Shown one piece after another: positions 1-7,778 of a stretch of DNA of 64,000 nt (the first letter of the stretch is position 1; each line of letters starts with the position of its first letter). The stretch lies in assembly GCF_028023555.1 (NCBI RefSeq), contig NZ_JAQIOY010000001.1, positions 186,001-250,000 of the forward strand, read 5' to 3'. The translations under genes were made by a program, and so were the position numbers. Under the pieces are notes generated by a model. That model saw nothing but the letters and a program-made list of their open reading frames with translations. It was not told the origin of the DNA and searched no databases. This stretch comes from Thalassococcus_A lentus. Its GTDB lineage: Bacteria; Pseudomonadota; Alphaproteobacteria; Rhodobacterales; Rhodobacteraceae.

Positions 1-1052
1 TCGGCCCGTGTCGTGATATTTTCGCGGCAAATTTGCCAGAACAGCTCTGCCTGATCATCCGGCACACCCAAGGCAGCAACGTCATTGGCCATCTGGTCAA
101 ACGGCATCGCATGAAGCTTGCGCGCGGTCAGCGGAAACAGATCCTGCACATCGAATTTCGTTGGGGCCGAGCCGAACTGCTCAAGTTCAAAGCCATCCGC
201 GATTTCATCAAGCGTCATACGCAATTCGATCGGTTGGCTGGACCCAAGCCGCGCCATCAAGGACAACAACGCTTCGGGCTCGACACCCTGTTCCCGCAAA
301 TCGCGCAGAGCCAGTGTCCCAAGCCGCTTTGACAGTGATTCACCCTGCGGACCCGTCAAAAGCGAATGGTGTGCAAAGCTTGGCGGTTCAGCACCCAATG
401 CACGGATCATCTGGATTTGTGTGGCGGTGTTTGTCACGTGGTCATTGCCGCGCACCACATGGGTCACGCCCATGTCGGTGTCATCCACAACAGAGGCCAG
501 CGTGTAGAGCACCTGACCATCTGCCCGGATCAAGACCGGATCTGAAACCGATGCGGCATCGATCGAAACATCGCCCAGAATTCCGTCGCTCCACTCAATG
601 CGCTCTTGATCGAGCTTGAAACGCCAGACGCCGTCACCCCGCTCGTCACGCAGCTTGGACTTTTCTTCTTCGCTCAGCGCAAGAGCCGCGCGATCGTAGA
701 CCGGCGGCTTGCCCATGTTCAGCAACTTCTTACGCTTGAGATCCAGTTCCGTCGGCGTTTCAAAGGCCTCATAGAACCGATCCATCCCGCGCAGTTTGTC
801 TGCCGCGTCCGCATATCGGTCCAGACGTTCGGACTGGCGCTCCACCCGATCCCAAGTCAGGCCGAGCCACTCAAGGTCCTGCTTGATCGCATCAACATAT
901 TCTTCCTTGCTGCGTTCGGGATCTGTGTCGTCGATCCGCAGGATAAAGGTACCGCCCGATTTGCGGGCGATGAGATGGTTGAACAATGCGGTGCGCAGGT
1001 TGCCAACATGGATGTATCCGGTCGGCGAAGGCGCGAAACGTGTGACAGTCAT
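1..1052 (-). CDS. gltX: Glutamate--tRNA ligase, 3' end cut by the window
   Basis: Charges tRNA(Glu) with glutamate in the cytoplasm. About 350 codons are visible, from the N terminus MTVTRFAPSPTGYIHVGN (class I HIGH-type signature, here HVGN) through FILRIDDTD, VVRGNDH and the KMSKS-type loop GESLSKRLGT. The family is usually about 440-470 residues, so roughly the last 100 residues (anticodon-binding part) lie outside the window. The ATG at 1050-1052 is chosen because it begins the conserved TRFAPSPTG motif and follows AAGGAGA at good distance. The SLSKRLGT loop without the zinc-binding insert fits the GltX subtype common in alphaproteobacteria. It is divergent from thpR. Identification is firm; only the 3' end is missing. 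Confidence 0.95.
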   Translation of the reverse strand, partial: MTVTRFAPSPTGYIHVGNLRTALFNHLIARKSGGTFILRIDDTDPERSKEEYVDAIKQDLEWLGLTWDRVERQSERLDRYADAADKLRGMDRFYEAFETPTELDLKRKKLLNMGKPPVYDRAALALSEEEKSKLRDERGDGVWRFKLDQERIEWSDGILGDVSIDAASVSDPVLIRADGQVLYTLASVVDDTDMGVTHVVRGNDHVTNTATQIQMIRALGAEPPSFAHHSLLTGPQGESLSKRLGTLALRDLREQGVEPEALLSLMARLGSSQPIELRMTLDEIADGFELEQFGSAPTKFDVQDLFPLTARKLHAMPFDQMANDVAALGVPDDQAELFWQICRENITTRA

Positions 1053-1166
1053 GGACGGGTCTCCTTGGCTGTGCCTGTTTTCACAAGCAGGCCGGTTTGT
1101 CCATATCCGCCATGCCTGTCTGGCTGCCTTCTGGATATGATTGCAAAGCTCTGGCAGGGTCGGGCC

Positions 1167-1700
1167 ATGCGAGTCTTCATTGCCCTGTGCCTTCCTGACG
1201 AGGCAATCGATCAAATTGTTCAAATCCAATCCACCATGCCGCCCAGTCGTCTGACGCCAGAGGACAACCTGCATCTCACCTTGGCCTTCGTCGGCGATGC
1301 GAGTTTGCAGGATTGTGACACCATTTTGGATGGGTTGAGTTCGATCCAGCATGAACCAATACCTTTGACGCTTGCCGGAGTGCAGATATTTGGCGGCAAA
1401 CATGGGCAGGTGGTTGCGCTGGGTGCAGACGGCGGGCCTGGTTTGACCATGCTGCATGACCGGGTGCGCTCGCGTATGCACGGCGTTGGCCTGCCGCTGG
1501 CACGTCGGCGTTTTCGCCCGCATGTGACCTTGGCTCGGCTACCGGGACGGGCAGATACCGGCCCGTTCCATACGGCACTCAGAGGCGCCAAAACCGACAC
1601 ATTCAAAGCGTCCCGATTTGGCTTGTTCGAATCCATACTGCAGCCCGAAGGCGCGATTTACGAAGCGATTGGTCTTTTCCCCCTGACCGAGCATTCCTGA
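1167..1700 (+). CDS. thpR: RNA 2',3'-cyclic phosphodiesterase (2H family)
   Basis: A 177-residue 2H phosphoesterase of the LigT/ThpR family, which opens 2',3'-cyclic phosphate ends of RNA (and can ligate 2'-5' ends in vitro). The protein starts MRVFIALCLP, typical of the family. The two HxTx catalytic motifs are visible as HLTLAF near residue 43 and HVTLAR near residue 125, at the usual spacing. The reading frame is open far upstream, but that part is antisense to gltX and lacks similarity to the family; the ATG at 1167 sits at the conserved N terminus behind a GGCAGGG stretch. An ATG ten codons upstream at 1137 is the alternative. Cellular substrate is not predictable. Confidence 0.88.
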   Translation: MRVFIALCLPDEAIDQIVQIQSTMPPSRLTPEDNLHLTLAFVGDASLQDCDTILDGLSSIQHEPIPLTLAGVQIFGGKHGQVVALGADGGPGLTMLHDRVRSRMHGVGLPLARRRFRPHVTLARLPGRADTGPFHTALRGAKTDTFKASRFGLFESILQPEGAIYEAIGLFPLTEHS

Positions 1701-1804
1701 CCGTAAACTCACACGCCGACACATTCACGCGATCTGGTGCCGGCCTTACTGGCCACGCAGTTCCATCACCCTAGGTTGTGCGACATTGTATTCGGAGGAA
1801 CATC

Positions 1805-2731
1805 ATGACCAACGCTTTGAAAATGACCCGTCGCGCTGCTTTGGCCGGGGCCGCAGCCATCCCTTTCGCATCAACCGCGCTGAAGGCAGGCGGCCATGCA
1901 GCACCCATGCAGGGCGCGCAGGTTCCGCGGGTCAACCGGTTCATGCTGGGCGGTATGGAAGTCAGCACGCTTTTGGCCGGTACAGCGACCCGCGAAGAAC
2001 CACAGAGTATCTTTGGCATGAACGTCTCCGCCGAGGAGTTTTCCGAAGTGTCAAACGCCGCGCATCTGCCAGTCGACAAGGCCCAGTTCTTTTTCACCCC
2101 CACTTTGATCAACACCGGTTCAGAGCTGATCCTCTTTGACACAGGGCTGAATGCCAAAGGAATTACCGCCGCTGTAGAGGCGGCCGGCTATTCGGCAGAT
2201 CAAGTGACCCATGTCGTTTTGACCCATATGCACGGCGATCATATTGGCGGACTCATGAACGAGGGCGCGCCAACATTTGGCAACGCCGCCTATGTCACCG
2301 GGCAGGCTGAATATGACCACTGGGCGGCGGCAGGCAACGAACGCTTTGACGGTATGGTCAAGCCGCTCGCCGAAAAGATGACGTTTATCGGCGACGGCGG
2401 GTCCGTCACATCGGGGATCACCGGCATGGCCGCTTTTGGTCACACGCCCGGACATATGACCTACATGATCGAAAGCGAAGGCAAGCAACTGGTGCTGATC
2501 GCCGATCTGGCCAATCACCACGTCTGGTCACTGTCCTACCCGGACTGGGAAGTGCGCTTTGATGCTGACAAAGCCGCCGCTGCTGCGTCCCGCCGCAAGG
2601 TTCTGGGCATGCTCGCCGCTGATGGCGTTCCATTTATCGGATACCACATGCCCTTTCCGGCCCTTGGCTATGTTGAAACGCGTGGCGACGGGTTCCATTA
2701 TGTCCCACACAGCTATCAGTTGATGCTGTAA
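1805..2731 (+). CDS. Exported metallo-beta-lactamase-fold hydrolase
   Basis: A 308-residue MBL-fold enzyme. The N terminus MTNALKMTRRAALAG followed by a hydrophobic, alanine-rich stretch looks like a Tat signal peptide, so the folded, metal-loaded enzyme probably acts in the periplasm. The core shows LILFDTGLN, the metal-binding motif THMHGDHIGG, a third ligand in FGHTPGH, an aspartate in LIADLANHH and a final histidine in IGYHMPFPA: a complete two-metal site. The start ATG at 1805 follows GGAGG; a GTG nine codons upstream is less likely. A strong terminator follows at 2765. The family includes lactonases and alkylsulfatase relatives; the substrate cannot be told from sequence. Confidence 0.85.
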   Translation: MTNALKMTRRAALAGAAAIPFASTALKAGGHAAPMQGAQVPRVNRFMLGGMEVSTLLAGTATREEPQSIFGMNVSAEEFSEVSNAAHLPVDKAQFFFTPTLINTGSELILFDTGLNAKGITAAVEAAGYSADQVTHVVLTHMHGDHIGGLMNEGAPTFGNAAYVTGQAEYDHWAAAGNERFDGMVKPLAEKMTFIGDGGSVTSGITGMAAFGHTPGHMTYMIESEGKQLVLIADLANHHVWSLSYPDWEVRFDADKAAAAASRRKVLGMLAADGVPFIGYHMPFPALGYVETRGDGFHYVPHSYQLML

Positions 2732-2764
2732 ACAGTTTGCGCCGTGCTGTGCACGTCGCCCGTG

Positions 2765-2792
2765 GGGCGCGGCCTAACGGCCGCGCCCTTTT
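2765..2792 (+). terminator. Rho-independent terminator after the MBL-fold gene
   Basis: A perfect 10-bp GC stem, GGGCGCGGCC / GGCCGCGCCC with a TAAC loop, is followed by TTTT. It lies 33 bases after the stop of the MBL-fold gene and would end that single-gene transcript. Confidence 0.85.
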
Positions 2793-2884
2793 CGCATTTT
2801 TCAGCGTTGCATCATCCGCCAGACGCGTGATTGTGTTGCGGCCGATCGCTTGCGTATTTTGAAAAAGAAGAAGTGTTCCTGACT

Positions 2885-3277
2885 GTGTCTGAAACATTGA
2901 ATATCGCAGCCTTTGAGCGCTATGCGCGTGCGGCCGTGGAGCAGTTTCCAGAGCCGTTCAGAACTTTGGCCGCTGCAGTTGTTCTGCGTGTTGAAGACTG
3001 GCCGCCAGAAAATATTCTGCACGAGATGCAGATCGCTGAACCGCTGGAACTGACTGGCCTGTATGAAGGCATACCAATCACGGAAAAGAGTGTGTCGGAC
3101 CCTGCGCCGCTGCCGGACACGATCTGGTTGTTTCGCGAGCCGATTCTGGACGAATGGCGCAACCGTGGAGACGTTGATCTGGAGACGTTGGTTGCTCATG
3201 TCACAGTGCATGAGTTTGCTCATCACTTTGGCTGGTCCGATAATGACATCGCCAAGATTGATCAGTGGTGGCTGTGA
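2885..3277 (+). CDS. Minimal zincin-like metallopeptidase (PF06262-type)
   Basis: A 130-residue protein of the small 'possibl zinc metallopeptidase' family (Zincin_1, MMP-like fold). The signature VHEFAHHFGWSD near the C terminus supplies the HExxH zinc motif (HEFAH) plus a third histidine and acidic residue. There is no signal peptide, so it should be cytoplasmic. I chose the GTG at 2885 (VSETLNIAAFERYAR) because family members begin there; the frame extends upstream to 2831 but that stretch overlaps AT-rich leader sequence. The family is widespread in alphaproteobacteria and its substrate is unknown. Confidence 0.75.
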   Translation: MSETLNIAAFERYARAAVEQFPEPFRTLAAAVVLRVEDWPPENILHEMQIAEPLELTGLYEGIPITEKSVSDPAPLPDTIWLFREPILDEWRNRGDVDLETLVAHVTVHEFAHHFGWSDNDIAKIDQWWL

Positions 3278-3283
3278 CCTCTG

Positions 3284-3838
3284 TCAGTTCGAATTGCGCT
3301 GCATCATCCGCTCGTGCACCGCGTGCATCCCTCGATTGACCATATCACTGACTTCCGCAGCATGAATATGCAGGGCAGCAACAACTTCCGGGTCTTCTGA
3401 CGTCTGGACGACGACCAATCCCTCGTCTGTCACTTCGACTTCAGAGCGGATGCTTTCAGCCCGAGCAAAGAAAATGTCCAGAGTTGGACTCTGGATAAAG
3501 ACCTTGGGGTCGCGTTTCTGGCCCACGCGGTCGATCATACCGACCGTGTGGTTGATAAGTGCATCCATGACATCCGGATCATCGGAAACTGTGACCGTCC
3601 TGATGCCATTGGGCAGGTTTTCGACGGTGCGGGTAATGCCTTTGAAATTCCGAAACAGGACCTCCATGTCGAGGCTCTCCTGCTCGGTTGCGTCCAACCC
3701 GCGTAGACCCGGCATGGTCACTTCGTCATGGCCTGTTCCGTCCGCCCCGTGACTATGACCATGACCATGCATCATCTGCGCCCCAGCTGCGCTTGAGAAA
3801 AAAAACGTGAGGGCCATGCTGAAAAAGGCGATCCGCAT
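3284..3838 (-). CDS. Exported His-rich protein of unknown function with internal duplication
   Basis: A 184-residue protein with a clear Sec signal peptide (MRIAFFSMALTFFFSSAAGAQ) followed by a His-rich linker, MHGHGHSHGADGTGHD, that could bind metal. The mature part contains two similar segments, DDPDVMDALINHTVGMIDRV and SEDPEVVAALHIHAAEVSDM, suggesting an internal duplication; each carries one or two histidines. The ATG at 3838 is chosen over an in-frame start 14 codons upstream because it begins the signal peptide and follows GGAG. A perfect palindrome lies just upstream (3861-3876). I do not recognise a named family. Periplasmic metal or sulfur-stress handling is a guess from the histidines and the operator-like site. 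Confidence 0.7.
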   Translation of the reverse strand: MRIAFFSMALTFFFSSAAGAQMMHGHGHSHGADGTGHDEVTMPGLRGLDATEQESLDMEVLFRNFKGITRTVENLPNGIRTVTVSDDPDVMDALINHTVGMIDRVGQKRDPKVFIQSPTLDIFFARAESIRSEVEVTDEGLVVVQTSEDPEVVAALHIHAAEVSDMVNRGMHAVHERMMQRNSN

Positions 3839-3860
3839 CTGGTGCTGCTCCAAAAATAAC

Positions 3861-3876
3861 ATTCTAAAATTAGAAT
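3861..3876. promoter_or_regulatory. 16-bp palindrome ATTCTAA-AA-TTAGAAT, candidate operator
   Basis: A perfect inverted repeat with 7-bp arms and a 2-bp centre, 22 bases upstream of the start of the His-rich exported protein, inside an AT-rich stretch where its promoter should lie. It fits ATTC-N8-GAAT, the operator pattern I recall for SqrR/BigR-type ArsR-family repressors that sense persulfides in Rhodobacter. No regulator gene of this type is in the window. Confidence 0.5.
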
Positions 3877-3921
3877 ACATTAGTGTTGCGGGCTTGGCAA
3901 AGCGAAAGCGCGAGACGAGGC

Positions 3922-4488
3922 CTAGCGTCTGATGTAAACGCCCAAGTCCAGCTTCTTCTGCAAAGGCGCATCAAAACCAACACGACCCTTTTGGATCGGA
4001 TCACCGTTCTTGTTGGCGATGCCGCGAAACATAGCCAGCGTCCCATTTATGGCTTTCCAGCCCATCATATCGCAGAACAGGTTGCACATGATGTCTTGTT
4101 CGGCTCGACTTCGGAATTCGCTATCCACTGGAATGTCATGAAACCTTTGCTCGCGTCCGACATATTCCAGCCAGCGCTCTGGCCGCCCGATTTCGGTTAT
4201 CACCATGTCGAAGCCCGGATTTCTGTCTACAAGTTCATTGTATTCCGGACCATCGAGAAGCGTGGACGCGTGAGGACGTGAAAAGGGGATACTCAGCCCA
4301 TGGTACCGCATGAGAAACACCTCATTGCCGCGGTGCTGAGCGGGTACGAAAACAATTGCAATCTTTGGGTCTTCTGTCCGGATGGTTGACGCCTGATACG
4401 GTGCGCCATTGTCCTGATAATCCATCCAGAATTTCAGGCCGTTGAAGGCTTCGAACTTCAATTGACCCGTAAAACTATCCCGGAACAT
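3922..4488 (-). CDS. Conserved hypothetical protein downstream of nadE
   Basis: A 188-residue soluble protein with no signal peptide or membrane segment; I do not recognise its family. It is rich in aromatic and charged residues, with stretches such as FWMDYQDNGAPYQ and FHDIPVDSEFRSRAEQDIMCN and two nearby cysteines (IMCNLFCDMMG). The start ATG follows GGTGAG. It begins 11 bases after the nadE stop in the same direction, so it is probably co-transcribed and translated with NAD synthetase. That proximity is the only functional hint. Confidence 0.65.
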   Translation of the reverse strand: MFRDSFTGQLKFEAFNGLKFWMDYQDNGAPYQASTIRTEDPKIAIVFVPAQHRGNEVFLMRYHGLSIPFSRPHASTLLDGPEYNELVDRNPGFDMVITEIGRPERWLEYVGREQRFHDIPVDSEFRSRAEQDIMCNLFCDMMGWKAINGTLAMFRGIANKNGDPIQKGRVGFDAPLQKKLDLGVYIRR

Positions 4489-4499
4489 GATCTCACCTA

Positions 4500-6164
4500 T
4501 CAGTTCCTGTCTCGCCAGCGATTCACGATGGGGTACCGCCGATCAAGCCAGAACGCACGGTTGGTCAGGCGCGGGCCCGGCGCAGATTGAAAGCGTTTGT
4601 ATTCTGAGATGAAGAGGAGATGCTCGACCCGTTTGACGTCTTCGCGCGCATAGCCCGCGTCAACGCAGTCAGCGACAGATGCCTCGCGATCTACCAGCAT
4701 CTCGAGAATACCGTCCAGCACCGGGTAATCCGGCAGGCTATCGCTGTCCTTTTGGTCTTCGCGCAGTTCGGCCGAAGGCGGCTTGGTGATAATACGATCC
4801 GGAATCACCACACCGTCCGCGCCCATCATCCAATCGCGATGGTTGGCATTCCGCCACCGACAGGTCTCAAAGACCCGCGTTTTGTAGAGATCCTTGATCG
4901 GGTTATAGCCACCCGCCATATCCCCGTAGATCGTGGCATAGCCAACAGCCACTTCGGATTTATTGCCCGTGGTCAGCAACATTTCACCAAACTTGTTGGA
5001 CAATGCCATCAGCAACAAGCCCCGCAGCCGCGACTGGATATTTTCTTCGGTGATGTCCGCATCACGGCCTTCGAACAGCGGCGCAAGCGTGTTGGTAATC
5101 GCAGTTCGGCCCTCGGCAATCGGGACGAAGTCATACCGGACGCCCAACGCATTTGCACAGGCCTTGGCATCTTCCAGCGAGGCATCCGAAGTGTATTCGG
5201 ATGGAAGCATCACGCAACGCACATTTTCAGGGCCCAAAGCGTCAGCGGCAATGGTCGCCACAAGAGCCGAATCGATTCCGCCCGACATGCCAAGCAAAAC
5301 CTTCTTGAACCCGGTTTTGCCCATGTAGTCACGCAATCCCATGACCATCACGCGGTAGTCGAGCTCCCACTCATCGGCCATGGGGGCGACCGTGCCTTCG
5401 GTCGCGGCCCAGTTGCCGTCATCGCCACGCGTGAAATCGACGTGTTCGATGGCTTCATCGAACGTCGGCAATTGAACGGCCAGCTTGCCGTGTGGGTTCA
5501 GAACGAATGAACCACCGTCAAAAACCTGATCATCCTGACCGCCGACCATGTTGAGATAGACAAGCGGCAGACCAGACTCGACGACTCGCGAAACCATATG
5601 GTTGAGACGGGTCTCGAACTTGTTGCGGAAATAGGGCGAGCCGTTTGGAACCATCAGGATTTCGGCACCGGATTCTTCCATGGCTTCGACAACATCCGGG
5701 TACCATGCGTCTTCGCAAATCGGCGTGCCCAATCGGATACCACCAATGGCAACGGGGCCCTGCATCCGACTGCGCGAAAACAGGCGAACCTCGTCAAACA
5801 CGTTAAAGTTCGGCAGGAAGAATTTATGCGTCTGCGCCAAAACTTCACCGCGATACAAAATCCAATAGCTGTTGTGCAGCTTTCCGTCTTCGCCAAATGA
5901 CGGCCCGCCGATCCCCATGGCAGGCCCATCGGCACACTGAGCCGCGAGATCCTGCATGTGGCTTTCCACATCGGCAACAAAAGCGGGTTTGGTCACCAAA
6001 TCCTGCGTCTGGTAACCCGTCAAAAACATTTCAGGCAAAGCAACAAAATCTGCCTCAGCCGCTTTGGCCTGCTCCCAGGCTTCGCGCGCTTTTGCGGCGT
6101 TGCCGGCCAGGTCGCCAACGGTGGGATTCAGCTGTGCCATTGTCAGGCGAAACCGGTCGGTCAT
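4500..6164 (-). CDS. nadE: Glutamine-dependent NAD(+) synthetase
   Basis: Last step of NAD biosynthesis: ATP-driven amidation of nicotinate adenine dinucleotide using ammonia from glutamine. The 554-residue protein has the usual two domains. An N-terminal nitrilase-type glutaminase carries the Glu-Lys-Cys triad at E45 (ALPEMFLTG), K114 (THKFFLPNF) and C150 (GTPICEDAW). The C-terminal synthetase has the pyrophosphate loop SGGIDS at 294-299 and TTGNKSEVAVGYATIYGD. The ATG at 6164 follows AAGGAAGGA and starts at the conserved DRFRLTMAQLNPTVGD; the frame stays open 17 codons upstream without similarity. Length matches the family. Divergent from the MORN-repeat gene. Confidence 0.95.
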   Translation of the reverse strand: MTDRFRLTMAQLNPTVGDLAGNAAKAREAWEQAKAAEADFVALPEMFLTGYQTQDLVTKPAFVADVESHMQDLAAQCADGPAMGIGGPSFGEDGKLHNSYWILYRGEVLAQTHKFFLPNFNVFDEVRLFSRSRMQGPVAIGGIRLGTPICEDAWYPDVVEAMEESGAEILMVPNGSPYFRNKFETRLNHMVSRVVESGLPLVYLNMVGGQDDQVFDGGSFVLNPHGKLAVQLPTFDEAIEHVDFTRGDDGNWAATEGTVAPMADEWELDYRVMVMGLRDYMGKTGFKKVLLGMSGGIDSALVATIAADALGPENVRCVMLPSEYTSDASLEDAKACANALGVRYDFVPIAEGRTAITNTLAPLFEGRDADITEENIQSRLRGLLLMALSNKFGEMLLTTGNKSEVAVGYATIYGDMAGGYNPIKDLYKTRVFETCRWRNANHRDWMMGADGVVIPDRIITKPPSAELREDQKDSDSLPDYPVLDGILEMLVDREASVADCVDAGYAREDVKRVEHLLFISEYKRFQSAPGPRLTNRAFWLDRRYPIVNRWRDRN

Positions 6165-6313
6165 GCCCTGTCCTTCCTTATCGGTCGTGCTGTGACATAG
6201 CAGATGTACGCCCAAGTAAAAGACAGCCGGTGCAAAAGAGATTGCCCAGACCGTAAGGCTCCTTTACGTTTTCGCCAAATTGGGAAACTCCCTAGAGCAG
6301 AGGCAGGGCACAA

Positions 6314-7747
6314 ATGAAACTCGCAGGTCGTGCACTTCTAATTCTTGGCACCATGGCATTGGCACAAACGGCAGTCGCCCAAGACGGCGAAGTCGGGACC
6401 AAGCAATATGATGATGGTGGCTTCTACGAGGGTGAATTCCTGAACGGTCTCCAACATGGGACCGGCACCTATCGCCTGCCCAACGGGTATGAATACACCG
6501 GGGAATGGGCCGATGGTGAAATCAAAGGCCAGGGCGTAGCACGGTTTCCAAATGGTTCCGTCTACGAAGGCCAGTTCGTAAAGGGCAAGCCAGAGGGCGT
6601 TGGCAAAATAGTCTTTGCCGATGGCGGCACCTATGAAGGCACATGGCTGGACGGCAAAATCACCGGTCAGGGTGTTGCGATTTATGCCAACGGCGTTCGC
6701 TACGAAGGGTCTTTCCGCAACGCGCTGCATCACGGCAAGGGTGTGATGACCTCTCCCAATGGCTATCTGTACGATGGTCAGTGGGTCAATGGCATCAAGG
6801 AAGGCGAGGCCAAGATCTCTTATCCGGACGGATCCGTGTACGAAGGCCGGGTTGCCGACGGTGACCGCGAAGGCAACGGCAAGCTGACGATGCCGGACGG
6901 GTTGATCTACGAAGGCACGTGGCGGGACGGACAAATCGACGGAACCGGCAAACTGACTCAGGCCAACGGCGACATCTACGAAGGAGAACTGGTGGATGGG
7001 CGTCGCGAAGGTCAGGGTAAAGTCGTTTACGCCAATGGCGACACCTATGAGGGCGCATTCAACAACGATCAACGTCACGGGCAAGGCACCTTTGTTGGCG
7101 CCGACGGCTACAAGTATGCTGGAAACTGGATCGCAGGCCAGATCGAAGGCGAAGGCAGCGTCACCTATCCGGATGGCTCTGTCTATGCGGGTCAGTTCCG
7201 CGGGGACCTGGCCAATGGCAAAGGCAAGATCACCTATCCCGGCGGCTCAACCTTTGAAGGTGACTGGGTCGACGGAGTGATCGAAGGCCAGGGTGTCGCA
7301 ACCTACGCAAATGGGTTGGTGTACGAAGGCGCTTTCAAGAACGCACGGAATGAAGGGTACGGTGTGATGACCTACCCCGACGGCTACAAATACGAAGGCG
7401 AATGGAAAGACGGCCAAAGACACGGCAAAGGCACGGCAACTTACCCGGACGGCACGGTTTATGCGGGCCAGTTCCGCGAAGGCCAGCGTCACGGTCAGGG
7501 CCAGATCGCGATGGCCAATGGGTTCAAATACACCGGCGAATGGCAGCGCGGTGAAATCAGCGGTCAGGGCGTTGCGACATATGCCAATGGGGATGTCTAC
7601 GAAGGCACCTTTGTGGATGGCAAGCGGCAGGGCACCGGCACGATGCGCTACTCCACCGGAGAACAAGCCAGCGGTGAGTGGATCAACGGGGCGCTGACCG
7701 GTCAGGCGGCCGTTGTGCCAGCGCAAGACGCGACACAGGACCAATAG
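6314..7747 (+). CDS. Exported MORN-repeat protein
   Basis: A 477-residue protein with a signal peptide (MKLAGRALLILGTMALAQTAVAQ) followed almost entirely by MORN repeats: eighteen consecutive 23-residue units, residues 38-451, of the form YEGxFxxGxxxGxGxxxYPxGxx, and a decayed nineteenth at the C terminus (ASGEWINGALTGQ). MORN repeats form long curved beta sheets used for membrane or protein binding. Export places this one in the periplasm or on the outer membrane. No enzymatic domain is attached. It stands alone, divergent from nadE and convergent with the photolyase gene. Function unknown; a scaffold role is only an inference from the fold. Confidence 0.85.
   Translation: MKLAGRALLILGTMALAQTAVAQDGEVGTKQYDDGGFYEGEFLNGLQHGTGTYRLPNGYEYTGEWADGEIKGQGVARFPNGSVYEGQFVKGKPEGVGKIVFADGGTYEGTWLDGKITGQGVAIYANGVRYEGSFRNALHHGKGVMTSPNGYLYDGQWVNGIKEGEAKISYPDGSVYEGRVADGDREGNGKLTMPDGLIYEGTWRDGQIDGTGKLTQANGDIYEGELVDGRREGQGKVVYANGDTYEGAFNNDQRHGQGTFVGADGYKYAGNWIAGQIEGEGSVTYPDGSVYAGQFRGDLANGKGKITYPGGSTFEGDWVDGVIEGQGVATYANGLVYEGAFKNARNEGYGVMTYPDGYKYEGEWKDGQRHGKGTATYPDGTVYAGQFREGQRHGQGQIAMANGFKYTGEWQRGEISGQGVATYANGDVYEGTFVDGKRQGTGTMRYSTGEQASGEWINGALTGQAAVVPAQDATQDQ
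6425..7666 (+). repeat. Tandem 69-bp coding repeats (18 MORN units)
   Basis: The DNA has an exact 69-bp period from codons 38 to 451 of the MORN gene. All eighteen units are 23 codons long with no insertion or deletion, although their bases differ considerably, so this is an old, selected repeat array rather than recent slippage. Confidence 0.85.
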
Positions 7748-7778
7748 GCCAGTAGGACAGCCGCTGCATGATTGCAGT

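Noticed and set aside
606..1166. N-terminal extension of the ThpR frame
   Set aside because: Lies antisense to gltX, has no similarity to the 2H family, and a proper start exists at 1167.
4620..5510. A 296-codon plus-strand frame opposite nadE
   Set aside because: Antisense shadow of nadE.
6338..7744. Long minus-strand frames opposite the MORN gene and the 69-bp periodicity resembling a repeat array such as CRISPR
   Set aside because: The period is exactly 23 codons of MORN sequence and there are no constant repeats with unique spacers; the antisense frames only mirror it.
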